Shown here piece by piece: positions 13,892 to 25,293 of a stretch of 64,000 nucleotides of DNA. Made by a program: the position numbers and the translations under genes. Source of the DNA: Viscum album (Eukaryota > Streptophyta > Magnoliopsida > Santalales > Viscaceae); contig OY728133.1 in assembly GCA_963277665.1 (NCBI GenBank), positions 390,985,962 through 391,049,961 of the forward strand. The letters are read 5' to 3'. The first letter of the stretch is position 1; each line of letters starts with the position of its first letter. The notes under the pieces are model-generated. The model did no database searches. It worked only from the letters and a program-made list of their open reading frames with translations, and was not told where the DNA came from.

Positions 13892-16709
13892 TGTAATGAC
13901 CCAAACTTTTATAAATTAAATTTCAATTCTTATAATTATGTTATATTTTAGGAAAAACATACATCACATATACAACCCAATAATAACATTATTCTCATAA
14001 ATAAAGACTGAAATAAGTGGTATTAGGGCACATATACCAATAGAATAGTAACTTGACCAATATAATAGTAATATGACCATTAGGAATAGTAATCCAGATA
14101 TTATAATAGTAACTTCCCTTATAAATATATAAATAAAATTTAGGTATATTTTCAATGAAAAAATGAAATAATTATATCATGGTACGAGTAAATAAATGTT
14201 TTAGAAATAAAAAATTAAGTGTCGGTTTTTTTGTAAAATATAAATGTGTATTAATAATTTTATAATAAATTAAATGATTTAAAAGAAAAGTTAATTTCAT
14301 AAAATCGATTCATAAATTAATATTATGTTTTATTATAATTATAATATAATTTTATGAGACCTTAATTTATTTTTCAAAGGGTCATGAAATCAATTAAAAT
14401 ATTAAAATTAGTATTTTTTGAATAAATGATGATTTTGTTTAAAAATTAAATTTATCATATTTATATTATTATTTTAATTAAATGGATTTATTTTTTGAAA
14501 TATTCACATTGATAAATGTCTAGATGAATTTTTGGTATTTTTTTAAAATAGTTAAATTTTTGTGAATAGTGAAATATAATAATTTACGGTATAAGTTAAA
14601 TACAAGAATTTTTGAGCCATGGTTTATGTATAGATGATGTAATAACAATAATATCAAATCCTACTTCATTATATTATGTATTTAGTGACAAAAATAAACA
14701 CAATTGATATTCTTAATCCAAAAATAATAAACCAATGAATGAAATAATCAAAAAAATACCCCTCTCCTCCCCTATAAATACCACCCTTCACCACCTCTTA
14801 TAATAAAACCTTATAAGACTTGAATCTTGTCTAAATTATACCAAATTACCTTCCCAAACCTCTTAAACACATCCAAAACCTACTGGTGTAAAAAAAATAC
14901 CAAATTCAAGTTCCTTAAGGAGGTCCTCAAGGAGACAATATTTAAGAGGTAAAATCCTCAGTTCTTTTCTTTTAATTTATTTTCTTTTCTTATCCTCTCT
15001 CACCTAACCTATCCAAAGTAGAATGATAAATCTAGTATTAAATTTATACTATAATTTTATTGTTTTAATATAATATCCATCATCAAACCTATCATCTTCT
15101 CCTTTTATTCTAAAAATGATATCATTGTCCCTAATGTGTTGATTCAATGCCTTCGTGGATGACAAGATTTTGTTATCCATTACCACATTAAAGTCTGGTA
15201 ATAAAACCATTATTATGGTTAAAAAATATTTAAATACATATTTTTTAACTTTTTTATGTTCTGTAACTAATTTATAAACATAATATTAAATAAAAAAACT
15301 AGTTCGTGGCGATCGTAAAAAACGACAAAATAAACTAAACATTTTTCATTAACGTTTTTTATAATGAATCATCCAAATATAAAAAAATGATATATAAGAC
15401 AATTTAAACTTATTTAAGTTCATTAATAATATATAAATTCATTTTTTTGTGAATTATTCTCATTTTATATAAACTTCCATACTTGTATTCAAGTGAACCG
15501 ATCATGAAAACCAAGACAATGAACACTCCCAGAATGATAAAATTGAAGTTTATAACTCATAAAAATGTCCATAAATGAAATTAATAAAATTATAATAAAT
15601 AAAATAATTGTAGGATATGTTTTGAATCAATAAATTAATAAATCTAATTTTATTATCTAGAACATTAAATTTATTTGGATAATGCATTTAGAAATAAGGT
15701 AAATGGATTCTTGAACCCAACTCGATTTCTTTGTGTTATACCTATTTCATGCCAAATTTCAGCGAGCATATTTATTTAATGTTCCTTAAATTTAATTTCT
15801 TTTTTCTTACCTCTTATTTTTGAGGATATACATGTTTGCAACTTTTTTTTATAAAAAACAAAAATATTTTCTAAAATAACTCTTTGTTCCAAAACACATA
15901 TTGACTGTTCTTGAGATTATTTAATCTTCACTCAATATTGATGATTATTTTAAAAAATATGTTTTCCCTTTTTCATTTGGGAACCAAAAATTTTATTCAT
16001 GAATTTATTCTTCATGAAAGTTTTATTAAACCCATTCAATTCTATAGGTTATTTTATGACCATGAATGTTATACGTTCTATGTGCCATACATGATTATTT
16101 AAATGTTATGATGTGATGGGTGAGCCCAAAATATTATATCCCTCCAATGATTTGGGTAATGTGATTTATCTTATGCTATAATGTGTATTATGCTTAAAAA
16201 TGATGATATATTTGTTCATTAATATGATGTTATTATTGTGAACATATGTTATGTGTGAAAATGATGCTATATTTGTTAAGAACTATTTGTGGTATTTGAA
16301 AACTATGATATGATGTTTCATTTTTATAAATTAACACATTTATGCCTTTATCAAAAATTTCATATCATGATTATGATGATGGTATTATTTTTATGTTATG
16401 ATGATGATGATTATGATCACCAATTTTTTATTTATTCTTTTCCTCATTCATCCTCTAACTAGTATTTTTACTCACCCCTTTATTTGATGTATATCCCCAG
16501 GTGACTATATGTACAAAGGAGAATTTGAGCTTTTTAAGGATAAAGAATAAGATTTTAAATAAATTTTTCACGTTTTATTATTCTTAATCGATGCATAGTC
16601 CTAATTTTTCCAAGAAACTAAACCTTTGGATCCATGTTTTTTAACAATAATATGTTTTTTATATTTAAAATGATGTAATAGTCATGTAAGAAAAAGTAGG
16701 GTCACTATA
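13892..16709 (+). repeat. Element B 3' LTR
   Basis: This is the 2.82-kb partner of 6360-9115, in the same order throughout. It keeps the canonical TG start, while the 5' copy shows TA. The TATAAATA box is at 14773-14780. The end CACTATA at 16709 joins directly to the resumed LTR of element A. The overlapping frames at 13964-14155 and 15911-16102 have no recognisable product. Many substitutions separate the two LTRs, so B too is far from recent. Confidence 0.9.
14773..14780 (+). promoter_or_regulatory. Putative TATA box in B 3' LTR
   Basis: TATAAATA in the same ccc..ccaccc context as in the 5' LTR. In this position it could drive transcription out into element A, but no start signal or transcript can be seen from sequence. 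Confidence 0.55.
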
Positions 16710-16878
16710 AATGGTGTTTCCTAATCCATTTCTCTATCAGCCAGGGATCCAAGCTCCGGACAAGCCCCAAACACCCCATAAACAACCATGAAATCATTTG
16801 GCATCCAGATTAGGTATAAAAAAATAATTAGAATGAAATTAAAGGATCCATAACCGATAGAAAAACTAGGTTCTTTCA
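16710..16878 (-). repeat. Element A 3' LTR, last part (after element B)
   Basis: It aligns with about 25120-25293 in the other A LTR: 'cagggatccaagctccgga' here, 'cagggttccgagctccgaa' there, then 'accatgaaatcatt' versus 'accatgaactcatt' and 'aaaggatcca' in both. It ends TTCTTTCA at 16878, where similarity to the other LTR stops. This restores the A LTR and shows that B landed about 170 bp from its edge. Confidence 0.85.
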
Positions 16879-16893
16879 GTCTTCCCACCTTAA
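16879..16893 (-). promoter_or_regulatory. Polypurine tract of element A
   Basis: The plus-strand pyrimidine run 'gtcttcccacctt' adjoins the LTR end at 16878. On the element's own strand it reads aaggtgggaagac, a polypurine tract. The equivalent site in E is 'ctccccacctt' at 52653-52663. Confidence 0.75.
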
Positions 16894-19800
16894 AGGAACT
16901 CATCCTCGAGTTCACCTTCCAAGGGTGGAAAAAATTCATCGGAGAACAACTCTGACCAATGAGAATTTAAGTCAACCTCACACTCCCAATTATTATTCTA
17001 TACCTAGACATGATGACATAAAAACCATACTAAAAAGACATACCAACCTCTGATATCTTTTTTTCTCTGTTTAATGATTCATATAAGACACTCCTCAAAA
17101 GAAGCATAAGCATATCACTCCACATCCTTGGGATAAAAAGTATGAGACAAGTCGACATAATAATAGTGAAGCTGTGAAATGTGGAATATGTCATGCATGG
17201 TATACTACCTATGAGGTAATGGAAACCGATAGGCTACTGAACCAAATTTATCCAAAATCTCAAATGGGTTGAAACAACAAGGTGAAAACTTCCCTTGCCT
17301 TTGTATCCGTCTATTCCCAAGCATGGGTGATACCCATAGGAAAACATGATCCCCAAACTCAAAATCTTGAGGTCATTGATGGAGATCAACATATGACTTC
17401 TATCTAGGATTAGTAGTACACATTATTTCTGATCATTTGAACCTACTTTGAAGTCTCCTTAATGAGATGAGGACCAGGTAACACTTACTATCTTACCTCC
17501 AAACATAACAGGGGTGAGAGACATTGTCTACCATACAAGGACTCATAAGGATCCATATGAATCATTTCCTAGAAACTATCAGTATAGGTGAACTTGATGA
17601 TAAGTATATGCTTCTCCCAAGAACCACCTAAATCATGGACATATGCTTGAAGCATCTCCTCTAAAACATGTATCATCCATTATTACTAGCCATTAGTCTG
17701 AGGGTGAGAATATGTGCTCAGAATCACCTATGTTCCCATAGCTATCTATAACCCATACCAGAACCTCGATGTGAAATGAGCATCCCAATATGAAATGATA
17801 TCATGTGGGACCACATGTAGCTATATGATCTCATAGACATATAATCTTCCCAACTCATCAACTGATAACGTCTCCTAGATTAGAAGTAAGTGGGATAACT
17901 TCGTCAGTCATTCCATGACTACCAAAACTACATCACTACTTCGAGGAGACCTTATAAAGTAAACTATAAAATCCATTATAGCATCTTACCATTTCCATTC
18001 CAGGAATTTTAATTACTATTACAAGCTAGCAGGTTACTGGTGCTATGCCTTCACCTACTAATAGATGGAGTACCAAGTGATAAGGCCTACTATCTGACGT
18101 TTCATCCCAGGCTACCAATACTAGCATCACATATCTCAATACATCTTAAAGATGCATAGATAAATTGTCTACTAAGAAGAGTAGGTGTCTTGAATCAGTT
18201 CCTCTCTCATATCTGTAGAAACCTAGACATTCCCATGTAAAAATAGGATGTTTTCTCCATCAACATACCAATCGATAGGTGGTTCCTCACTAGATATACT
18301 CTCCTATATAATTAATCCTTCATTATCAAAACTTCCTGCTCATCACCCTATCAAGGAGTGAAGAGGTAACTATCAAGGATGAGTTGTAAAAATACCCAAA
18401 AATTTCATGAAACTCTAGATGTAGCTCCAAAAATAGGTCCATCAATTTCCATTTATCATTGGATTCCTATACATCATGTTCTTGAGTTCTCTGACCCATT
18501 GCATCAGTTACCACATTTCCATTTCCTGGTGTATAACCAATATCAAAATAAAATTACTAAGGGTATTCAAACCATATTCGCTATCTGATATTCAATTTAA
18601 ACTATTTAAAGAAGTATATAAGGCTCTTTTAGATTGTATACACCAAAAGAACTCACCCATTAGATAGTGTATCCAGTAACATGAGGCATGAAAAAATGAT
18701 GCTAGAATGAGATCATGCATCAAGTAATTTATCCCATGAGGCCTCAACTAACATGATTCGTATGTAATGATTCTATCCTCCTACATTATCACTACACCCA
18801 TCCCGATGGATGACGCATCAAAAAACAATATATAGACTTCACTAGGGTCTAGAATAATCAGAATAGGTGTCAAGGCAAGCCTTCCATTCAGCTTTTAAAA
18901 GGCTTTATCTCATGATTCGGACCATAGTAACTTCATAACCTTATTTGTAAGACTGGTAAGAGGTGTATGAAGGTGCGATAAATACTTTATGAAATTATTG
19001 TAGTATCTAATAATCCATAATAAACTCCATATATCAAACACATTCTTGGGATGCTCCTAGTACAATAGTACTCACCTTATCTAGGTCAATGGATAATATT
19101 TTTTCTGAGATAATATGATCTAATAAGTAAATTTTTTCAATCTATAAGTGGAACTTATTAGACTTTAAATAAATCTTATGCTCACTCAGTGTATTCAAAA
19201 TGATCACAAGATGTTTAGCACAGTCTCTTCAAGTACGAGAATACACTAATATGTCATAAAAAATACCATGAAAAAATTATCCAATTTAGAGTGTAAACCC
19301 CTATTAATAATGGAAATAAAAATGGAGGGTGCATTTGTAAGATAGAAAGACATAATGAGACACTCATACAGACCATACCTTCTATGAAAATATATACAAG
19401 GTATGTCTGAAGGTCTGAATTGCACCAGATGATAGCCTGATCTCAAGTCGATCCTTGATAAAACCCAAACTCCTTAGAGTTGGTCAAAGATATCATCTAT
19501 ATGGGGTAATTGATACTTGTTCTTAACAATAAGTTGGTTAAAAAATCATTAATCCATTCATATACTAAGGTTCATATCCACCTTCTTAGTAAAAAGCATA
19601 GATAAACCCCAAGAAGAAGTAAGTGATCAGATAAAACCTTTAGAATCGAGATCTTCTAACTATCTCTTGAGCTCCTGGAGCTTAGTAGGGTCCATATTGT
19701 ATAGAGGAATGGACACTAAATCTACTCCTGGTACAAGCTCAATCATAAACTCTACCTCTCTCTTAGAAGGTAAGCTATAAAAATATTCAAGAAAGAAATC

Positions 19801-20350
19801 AATGAAATGATCTACTGTTAGAGGAAAATATGCCATATGTATTCCTTTCTCTTCTATAAAAGACTAGAAATATGAAAAATTACTCTACCAATCCCATGAT
19901 GCTCTGTTCTAGCTCTACCAACCTAAAAATTCCACTCACCCTTTTGTAGATAACTATTCCCTTATGGTGATGTAAACAAAACCTTGTAGTGATAGCAACC
20001 CATATAGGCATGATAGGGAACTAACCAGTCCATCCCAAGAATGAAATAGAAGGCCATAATCTCGATGAAAAATATGTCCCATAAGAAGGGATAAAATCAT
20101 AACACAAGGGGGTAGTCTATGAATTGGTGTATACTCATGGACTTCACTCCCAACAGTGTGTCTAGGTTCATCACACCATAGAAGTACTAAATTTACAACC
20201 TGATACTTTCCACCTTCAATAAATAGATAAAAGAGTGAGAGAAACTTGTATTGAATAAGAAATATACCATAGTGGATGCTACTAGAATAATACATCATAC
20301 TGTTGATGGTCCCACACTTTGATCCTCTGGTATCAACTATAAATCATGCA
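16894..20350 (-). pseudogene. pol: Element A pol: PR-RT-RNaseH-IN, inactivated
   Basis: Read right to left. The protease lies near 20265-20228, where the catalytic DTG-A-type motif before SHSF has become NTSFSHSF. ILGMDWLVPYHA follows at about 20050. RT spans about 19750-18950 and includes MRSGYHLVQFRPSDIP, RYGLYECLIM and LTNAPSIF (19446-19320). The FIDD site near 19255 reads FFMTY and then runs into a stop, consistent with a short deletion that removes an Asp and shifts the frame. RNase H lies near 18850-18400. Integrase spans about 18200-17350, with HPQTNG near 17700. The post-integrase segment with HDIFHISQL lies near 17200. Frames change often and stops are abundant. The family is Ty3/gypsy. 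Confidence 0.82.
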
Positions 20351-20559
20351 ACTGACCTAATCCATAGACCATTGCGATAACTGGAATACCCTGAGAAGGT
20401 CCAATCTGCTGGAAAGAATGATTAGAAGTCTGGATACTATGACCATGACACCCTTCTTGTCATATCCTATCGGTTATACTCTAATCACCTTCCTGAAACG
20501 ACATAAAATATCCCGCCCCTAAAGTTAGAGTCAGTGCATATCCTCCTCCACTGAAAGAA

Positions 20560-21524
20560 GATGGAAAAGGTTGATATAATCTTTGAATATGCACCATACA
20601 ATCGTAAGTACAACACTAATGAGTGTCTCTATCACAATGAGGATTCATATTCCTCCATTTTTCATGCTGATGGAATACAATAGAGAATCCAATGTGGATA
20701 CTCTGACCACCACTTCTCTAATAAAAAACCTTAAGGCTCTAATTCATACTATTGGAAGAACAAATTCCCTTCCTTAGCACTGATCTTATGATTCTGGTAC
20801 TATTGGATTCTCTCAGTGTTTTCTTAGTGATAATATCATAATTAACAATCTTAGAAAAGGTAGGTAGGAAAAATACATTCACCTATGAGCAGATGGAATA
20901 TTGGAGCTCATCCTCAAATCTTTTCACTCATGATAGATCATCACCAGTTAGAAGTGGTAAAAATCATTAGAACTTAGTAAAACTTGTTGAGTAGTTTATA
21001 ACAGACATAACACCCTACTCCAGGTGCATCAACTCTTTGGCTTGGTCATCTCTCATCATATGAGGGAAAAAGTAATCATATAAGGTAGTTTTGAAGACCA
21101 TCTAGATCATGTCTTGATGACTAAATTCCCCACAATGTTTTGAAGAATAAAAAATCATATATGTGGAAATCTTGAACCTTCTATTTAGAGGAATCTCCAT
21201 ATTCTTAACGATAGAAAGAGTGGCCTCCAGCCAAGACTCAACAACCTATGGACCACCATCCCTCGAAAAAGTGGGAGGATGTTGCTACTAGAACTCATGT
21301 GTCACATAAATAATCATAGGTTCATGTCATAGATCACACTTCATAGATTTCATCTTATATAGGAATCTCTATAAAAGCTAAGTGTTAGTGCCCAGTTTGA
21401 GTATAATAGGTGGTTCCTCACATGGGACTCCTGGCTATAATACTTGTGAATCAAGGCCCACCATCTCTAGAGAATATTCTTTATTAAATTCAATGTGTAA
21501 GACTTGAGGATGTTGTGGTTTCAT
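20560..21524 (-). pseudogene. gag: Element A gag, broken
   Basis: A start on the minus strand at 21524 gives MKPQHPQVL and a proline/charge-mixed N-terminus of about 85 codons. The capsid domain follows at about 21250-20900: VESWLEATLSIV, FKISTYM, FKTTLYDYFFPHMMRDDQAKELMHLE, then GVMSVINYSTSFTKF. This W...F..FFP...EF..L..G.MSV..Y...F pattern is the usual gypsy capsid signature. A Cys/His-rich stretch near 20680-20590 is probably the eroded zinc knuckle, but its spacing is no longer canonical. Several stops interrupt the frame. It is not functional. Confidence 0.75.
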
Positions 21525-22567
21525 AGCTCTAAAAAAAATCCAAGAACATTACATTAATCATGATTTATGGGAAGATAGATACACTAACGGAAGAAAATCA
21601 CAAGAATAAGGAATCACTTCCCAAGGTACCACCCCAACTACCCGATTAAAAGGATATGGTATTAGTAAGTGTTTAATTTTTATTTATAGGGGTTTTAGTA
21701 GGTGAATGGTCAAATATAACTTTCCTCATCATTTAATAGAAACCATTTAATTTTATAAATAAATATTTACATTTAAGGTTTGTATTTTCTTATATACATA
21801 TATCAAGGTTTAACTAAATGGATAGCCATTCCTAGTGAATAAGAGTTCATACAACTTATCAGTGAAATCAAAACCCATTAAATATCATTCAACCCCATCT
21901 AAATTTAGTCTCAGTATATAACATGTAATATACAATGGCTTGACATGGTAAATTACCCATTTCAATCCATGGTGGACTATACACATCATGAATTGAAACT
22001 GGTAGTCCCTGAATTGTGGACAAAGAGTAGCTCATGTAATAAGAGGTTTATATATTACATGGGTATAAACTAGATATTTAAGATTCCACCATAAAACTAT
22101 ATAGGAAAATACTATTTAGAATGATTCTGACACTTTAAATAACTAATTACTATACCCTGTAGAAGATGTTAGCAGCATAGGAATATATATAACTAACCAT
22201 GGATCACTCAAGAATATTAGGAAACAAATGAAATGTAATAAATTAAATGCACCTATATGGAGTGGAAAATGAATTCCATATGAATTATAGGTTCCCATAA
22301 TGATGCATGCAATAATGATCCTTGCTGTATCAATCCAATGTGAATATAAATAATGCATATCAAATATCAGGACCCATGTGTATCAACTAATGTTGAAATG
22401 ATATCAATCATAATAATAAAAAATATAAAATGAAATTCCACATTTTAGGTAACTCGATATTTACCCTGAATGTGGGTTATCTATTCCCAATCATGGCTTA
22501 TAACCAACTTCCAGAGAATTCCTAATCTCTTCTCTATTATCTCAAAATAGAAAGGCAATAAAATAAA
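21525..22567 (-). other. Element A untranslated leader between PBS and gag
   Basis: About 1 kb of AT-rich sequence lies between the primer-binding site and gag. It contains no recognisable domain. The short frame at 22143-22358 has no family resemblance. In an intact element this leader carries packaging and dimerisation signals, which cannot be identified here. Confidence 0.6.
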
Positions 22568-22579
22568 CCTCTGATACCA
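22568..22579 (-). promoter_or_regulatory. Primer-binding site of element A (tRNA-iMet type)
   Basis: The plus strand reads cctctgatacca, whose complement TGGTATCAGAGG is a perfect initiator-Met tRNA primer site. It lies three bases left of the LTR start at 22583. It proves that the element is on the minus strand and that 22583-25293 is its 5' LTR. Confidence 0.92.
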
Positions 22580-22582
22580 CTT

Positions 22583-25293
22583 TGTGATGTCCCGACCTAG
22601 GTCCCACTCAAAGGTTCCCCATACCAGTGGGCCACATGGCCTCAAGCATGCATCCCCATAAGTTAGAGACTTCCGAATAGCAGTGAGGACCTAGGATGTG
22701 TATATGGGGAGACTATTCCCTCATATAAGAGTAGAGCACAACATATATAATAAGAATATAAAATAGCGAAATAATGACATTGATGAATAAATGAATAGAA
22801 AAAGATATAAAAAACTAAGTAACAAATAATAATAATAAAATATGGAAACCAAATCATATACAAAATGCTCATAATGTCTCTATTAAGTAGGAAAACTAGT
22901 ATGCATGTCAGTAAGAAATACATTCTATAAAAAATATGAAAAAAGAATACAAAAACTATCTAAGCATCCCGAGAATTGGCCCGACCATCTTATTCCAAGA
23001 CCCACCCTAAGAAACTAAGAAAGTTAGGTGTCCAAACTGGGGTTCACACTCTTATCAACACATTCATAAAATCTTCCCAGGTACCAATGGCAGTATGAAT
23101 AGTATTTGAGATAAATCATAGTAGGACACCACCAATAACATCTATACCATCGAGTCTATGAATATAAAATGAAATAGTGTATGAAAGTAAAGATATCATA
23201 GTGATGTAAATATCCCGATACCTGCTTTATCCTCAATTGGTGTCTAGACATGAATTATTTAATTAATTATGTTCTATTTTATAATAAGTGAAGTAAGAGG
23301 ATCCAAGGTATGACTATGGAATCCTATAATGATAATAATAATAATAATAGATTATACAAGGTAATTAAAAAGGAATAATTGATGATGATGATGATAATGA
23401 AAGAGGACCCAAGTTGATAACCAAGTAATCCTTGACCTCAAGGGTTGATCCAAGTCAGTAATAACATGTATCCTAACCAAAGGGTTTTGAGTGTAATCAT
23501 GGGCTAAGCATGACTGTGACCAGTGGGGTGAATCCATGGCACCACATTTCTAAAAAAATCAACATGGGTCCAAGGATTTTATATGATGTGTTCTAATATT
23601 CGAAAGATAGTGAAGGGATTATACAACATCATGCAAGGATTATGATAATAGAAAATGTCTAATTTCCAAGGTAGGTATCTCCCTTGGAAACTAGTGCCTT
23701 GAATTGGATTGGAATCCTCTGAGTTCTCAAGGAATTACTTTTGGAATCCAAGGCTCTCACAAGTTTGACCACTCATACAAAGATGAAAAGGTCTATATGA
23801 AATAAGAACCTTATAGTTAATTAATTATTTAATTTAGTCCATGTAATACTCCTTCCATTTAATAATTTAGAAGGTTCATTCCATTTCCTTTCATATTATG
23901 TGACAAGTATATAAGGGGAGAAAACCATTTTTACTTTAATTAAATATTCGATTATTATGTTCATTCCTTTACCTTTTATAATCATGACATGGTGGGATAA
24001 AAACATGTAACCAATATTAATTAATTATAATCATTTAGTTGGTTCATTCCATTTCCTTTTATTAATCACAATAAGGTAAATTAGGACATGAAACCAATTC
24101 AATTCAATTTATAGTTTAAATAGGCCTAGTGATATGTATCAATATAAATTCCAATTAACAATTAAGGATTTATTTATTATGTAATAATACTTACCATAGA
24201 AGTGTTATGTGATAGAACACCCGAACAGTGGCACAAATAGCCATAAAAAATCTAGTAAAGGTATAATTAAAGAAGAAACCTGTACAAGGTGTATGGATTT
24301 TTGGTTATAACCTCACAAAACATGAATTATAAATTATATAATGAGATCTATAATATGAGAACAATTATTATAAGCAAGAAATTCAAATTGAATAGGCAAC
24401 ACCCTATGAAATCATCATGCGAACAATGATGGAATTTTATAAAATGGTGATACTTGAGGGATGAGTCATAGAACACCTACCTTGTGCTTATAACACTCTC
24501 CTCATCTATTATCAACCATTAATTTTTCCTGGATTGGAATAAAATAGAAGAAAAGATCAACACCCTAAAAATAGGGCATATGAGATTACATCAAAATAGC
24601 ATAATTGAGGTAAATAAAAATAATGAAAAGAGAAAGATGAATGAATCAATTATTTATTGGAATCCAACATGATGATCATATCTTGAATCGGAGCCTAGGA
24701 GACAATGTAATCAATGAACCTATCTCACTTCAATAGAGGTAGATTCCAACATGAAGGATGGGGATCCTTATGTACATTGGAGGATAAATAAGAGGGGTGG
24801 TATGTTTAAAATAGATTTAAGAAAAAAAATGTAATTTTACCCAAAAATTACTTTGATGAATAGTTTGGATGCATGGTTGTCCAAAGCATATGACAAACAT
24901 GTGCCTCCCACTACTTAAGGAGATACCTTACATGGTTCATGCACACAGTTTGATTATTCATTCAAAAACCATGCTACAATCCTATACTAAAAAATGTAGA
25001 GGTAACCAAATGGGAATACCGCCCTAGAAGCATAGTTAGGGTAGACCGTGTACCCTTATTTACCCCTATATCCTTCCCTCACATGGTTAGGGAAACTATG
25101 AAGACTAGCTCACATGGTTTCTCCTGACCATGAGACCTAGTCCTTTTCTCCACCGGTCAGGGTTCCGAGCTCCGAACATGCCTTGAACACCCCTAAAATA
25201 ACCATGAACTCATTAGGGATCTAAATTAGGTAAAAAATTAATAATAATGACATTAAAAGGATCCAACACTCATAAAAAAACTGGATTCTTATA
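22583..25293 (-). repeat. Element A 5' LTR (right copy)
   Basis: This 2.71-kb copy is uninterrupted, unlike its partner at 3759-6359 plus 16710-16878. It opens TGTGATGTCCC and ends TTCTTATA, followed by gcaat. It contains GAT/AAT trinucleotide tracts near 23325-23395. Its outer ~130 bp also resemble the start of the element E LTR at 50255, so A and E are related families. The minus-strand frames at 22663-22923 and 23352-23537 have no recognisable product. Confidence 0.9.

Larger units (their letters stand above)
6360..16709 (+). mobile_element. Element B: Ty3/gypsy (Del/Tekay-like) LTR retrotransposon nested in A's LTR
   Basis: B is the youngest insertion in the left block and is complete in structure. 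It has a 5' LTR (6360-9115), PBS, gag, PR-RT-RH-IN pol, a polypurine tract ending at 13890 and a 3' LTR (13892-16709). The LTR begins TGTAATGACCC in the 3' copy and TATAATGAACC in the 5' copy. Both end in CACTATA, consistent with an original TG...CA pair that lost its terminal G and C. Target duplication is unclear: aaaca on the left, aatgg on the right. Joining the flanks restores continuity of A's LTR, which proves the nesting. Pol has many stops and its catalytic residues are altered. Confidence 0.9.
3759..25293 (-). mobile_element. Element A: Ty3/gypsy (Del/Tekay-like) LTR retrotransposon, inserted in C
   Basis: LTRs at 3759-6359 (resuming 16710-16878 after element B) and 22583-25293 begin with matching TGTGAC/TGTGATGTCCC and end with TTCTTTCA/TTCTTATA. 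The flanking pentamers are gctat (3754-3758) and gcaat (25294-25298), a target duplication with one change. The body is on the minus strand: PBS at 22568-22579, leader, gag from 21524, protease, RT, RNase H, integrase, polypurine tract next to 16878. The order PR-RT-RH-IN is Ty3/gypsy. The post-integrase HDIFHISQL-like motif and long LTRs suggest a Del/Tekay-type chromovirus, an inference. All frames are broken. Confidence 0.88.

Noticed and set aside
22663..22923. 86-codon minus-strand frame
   Set aside because: It lies wholly within A's 5' LTR and its partner LTR does not keep it open.
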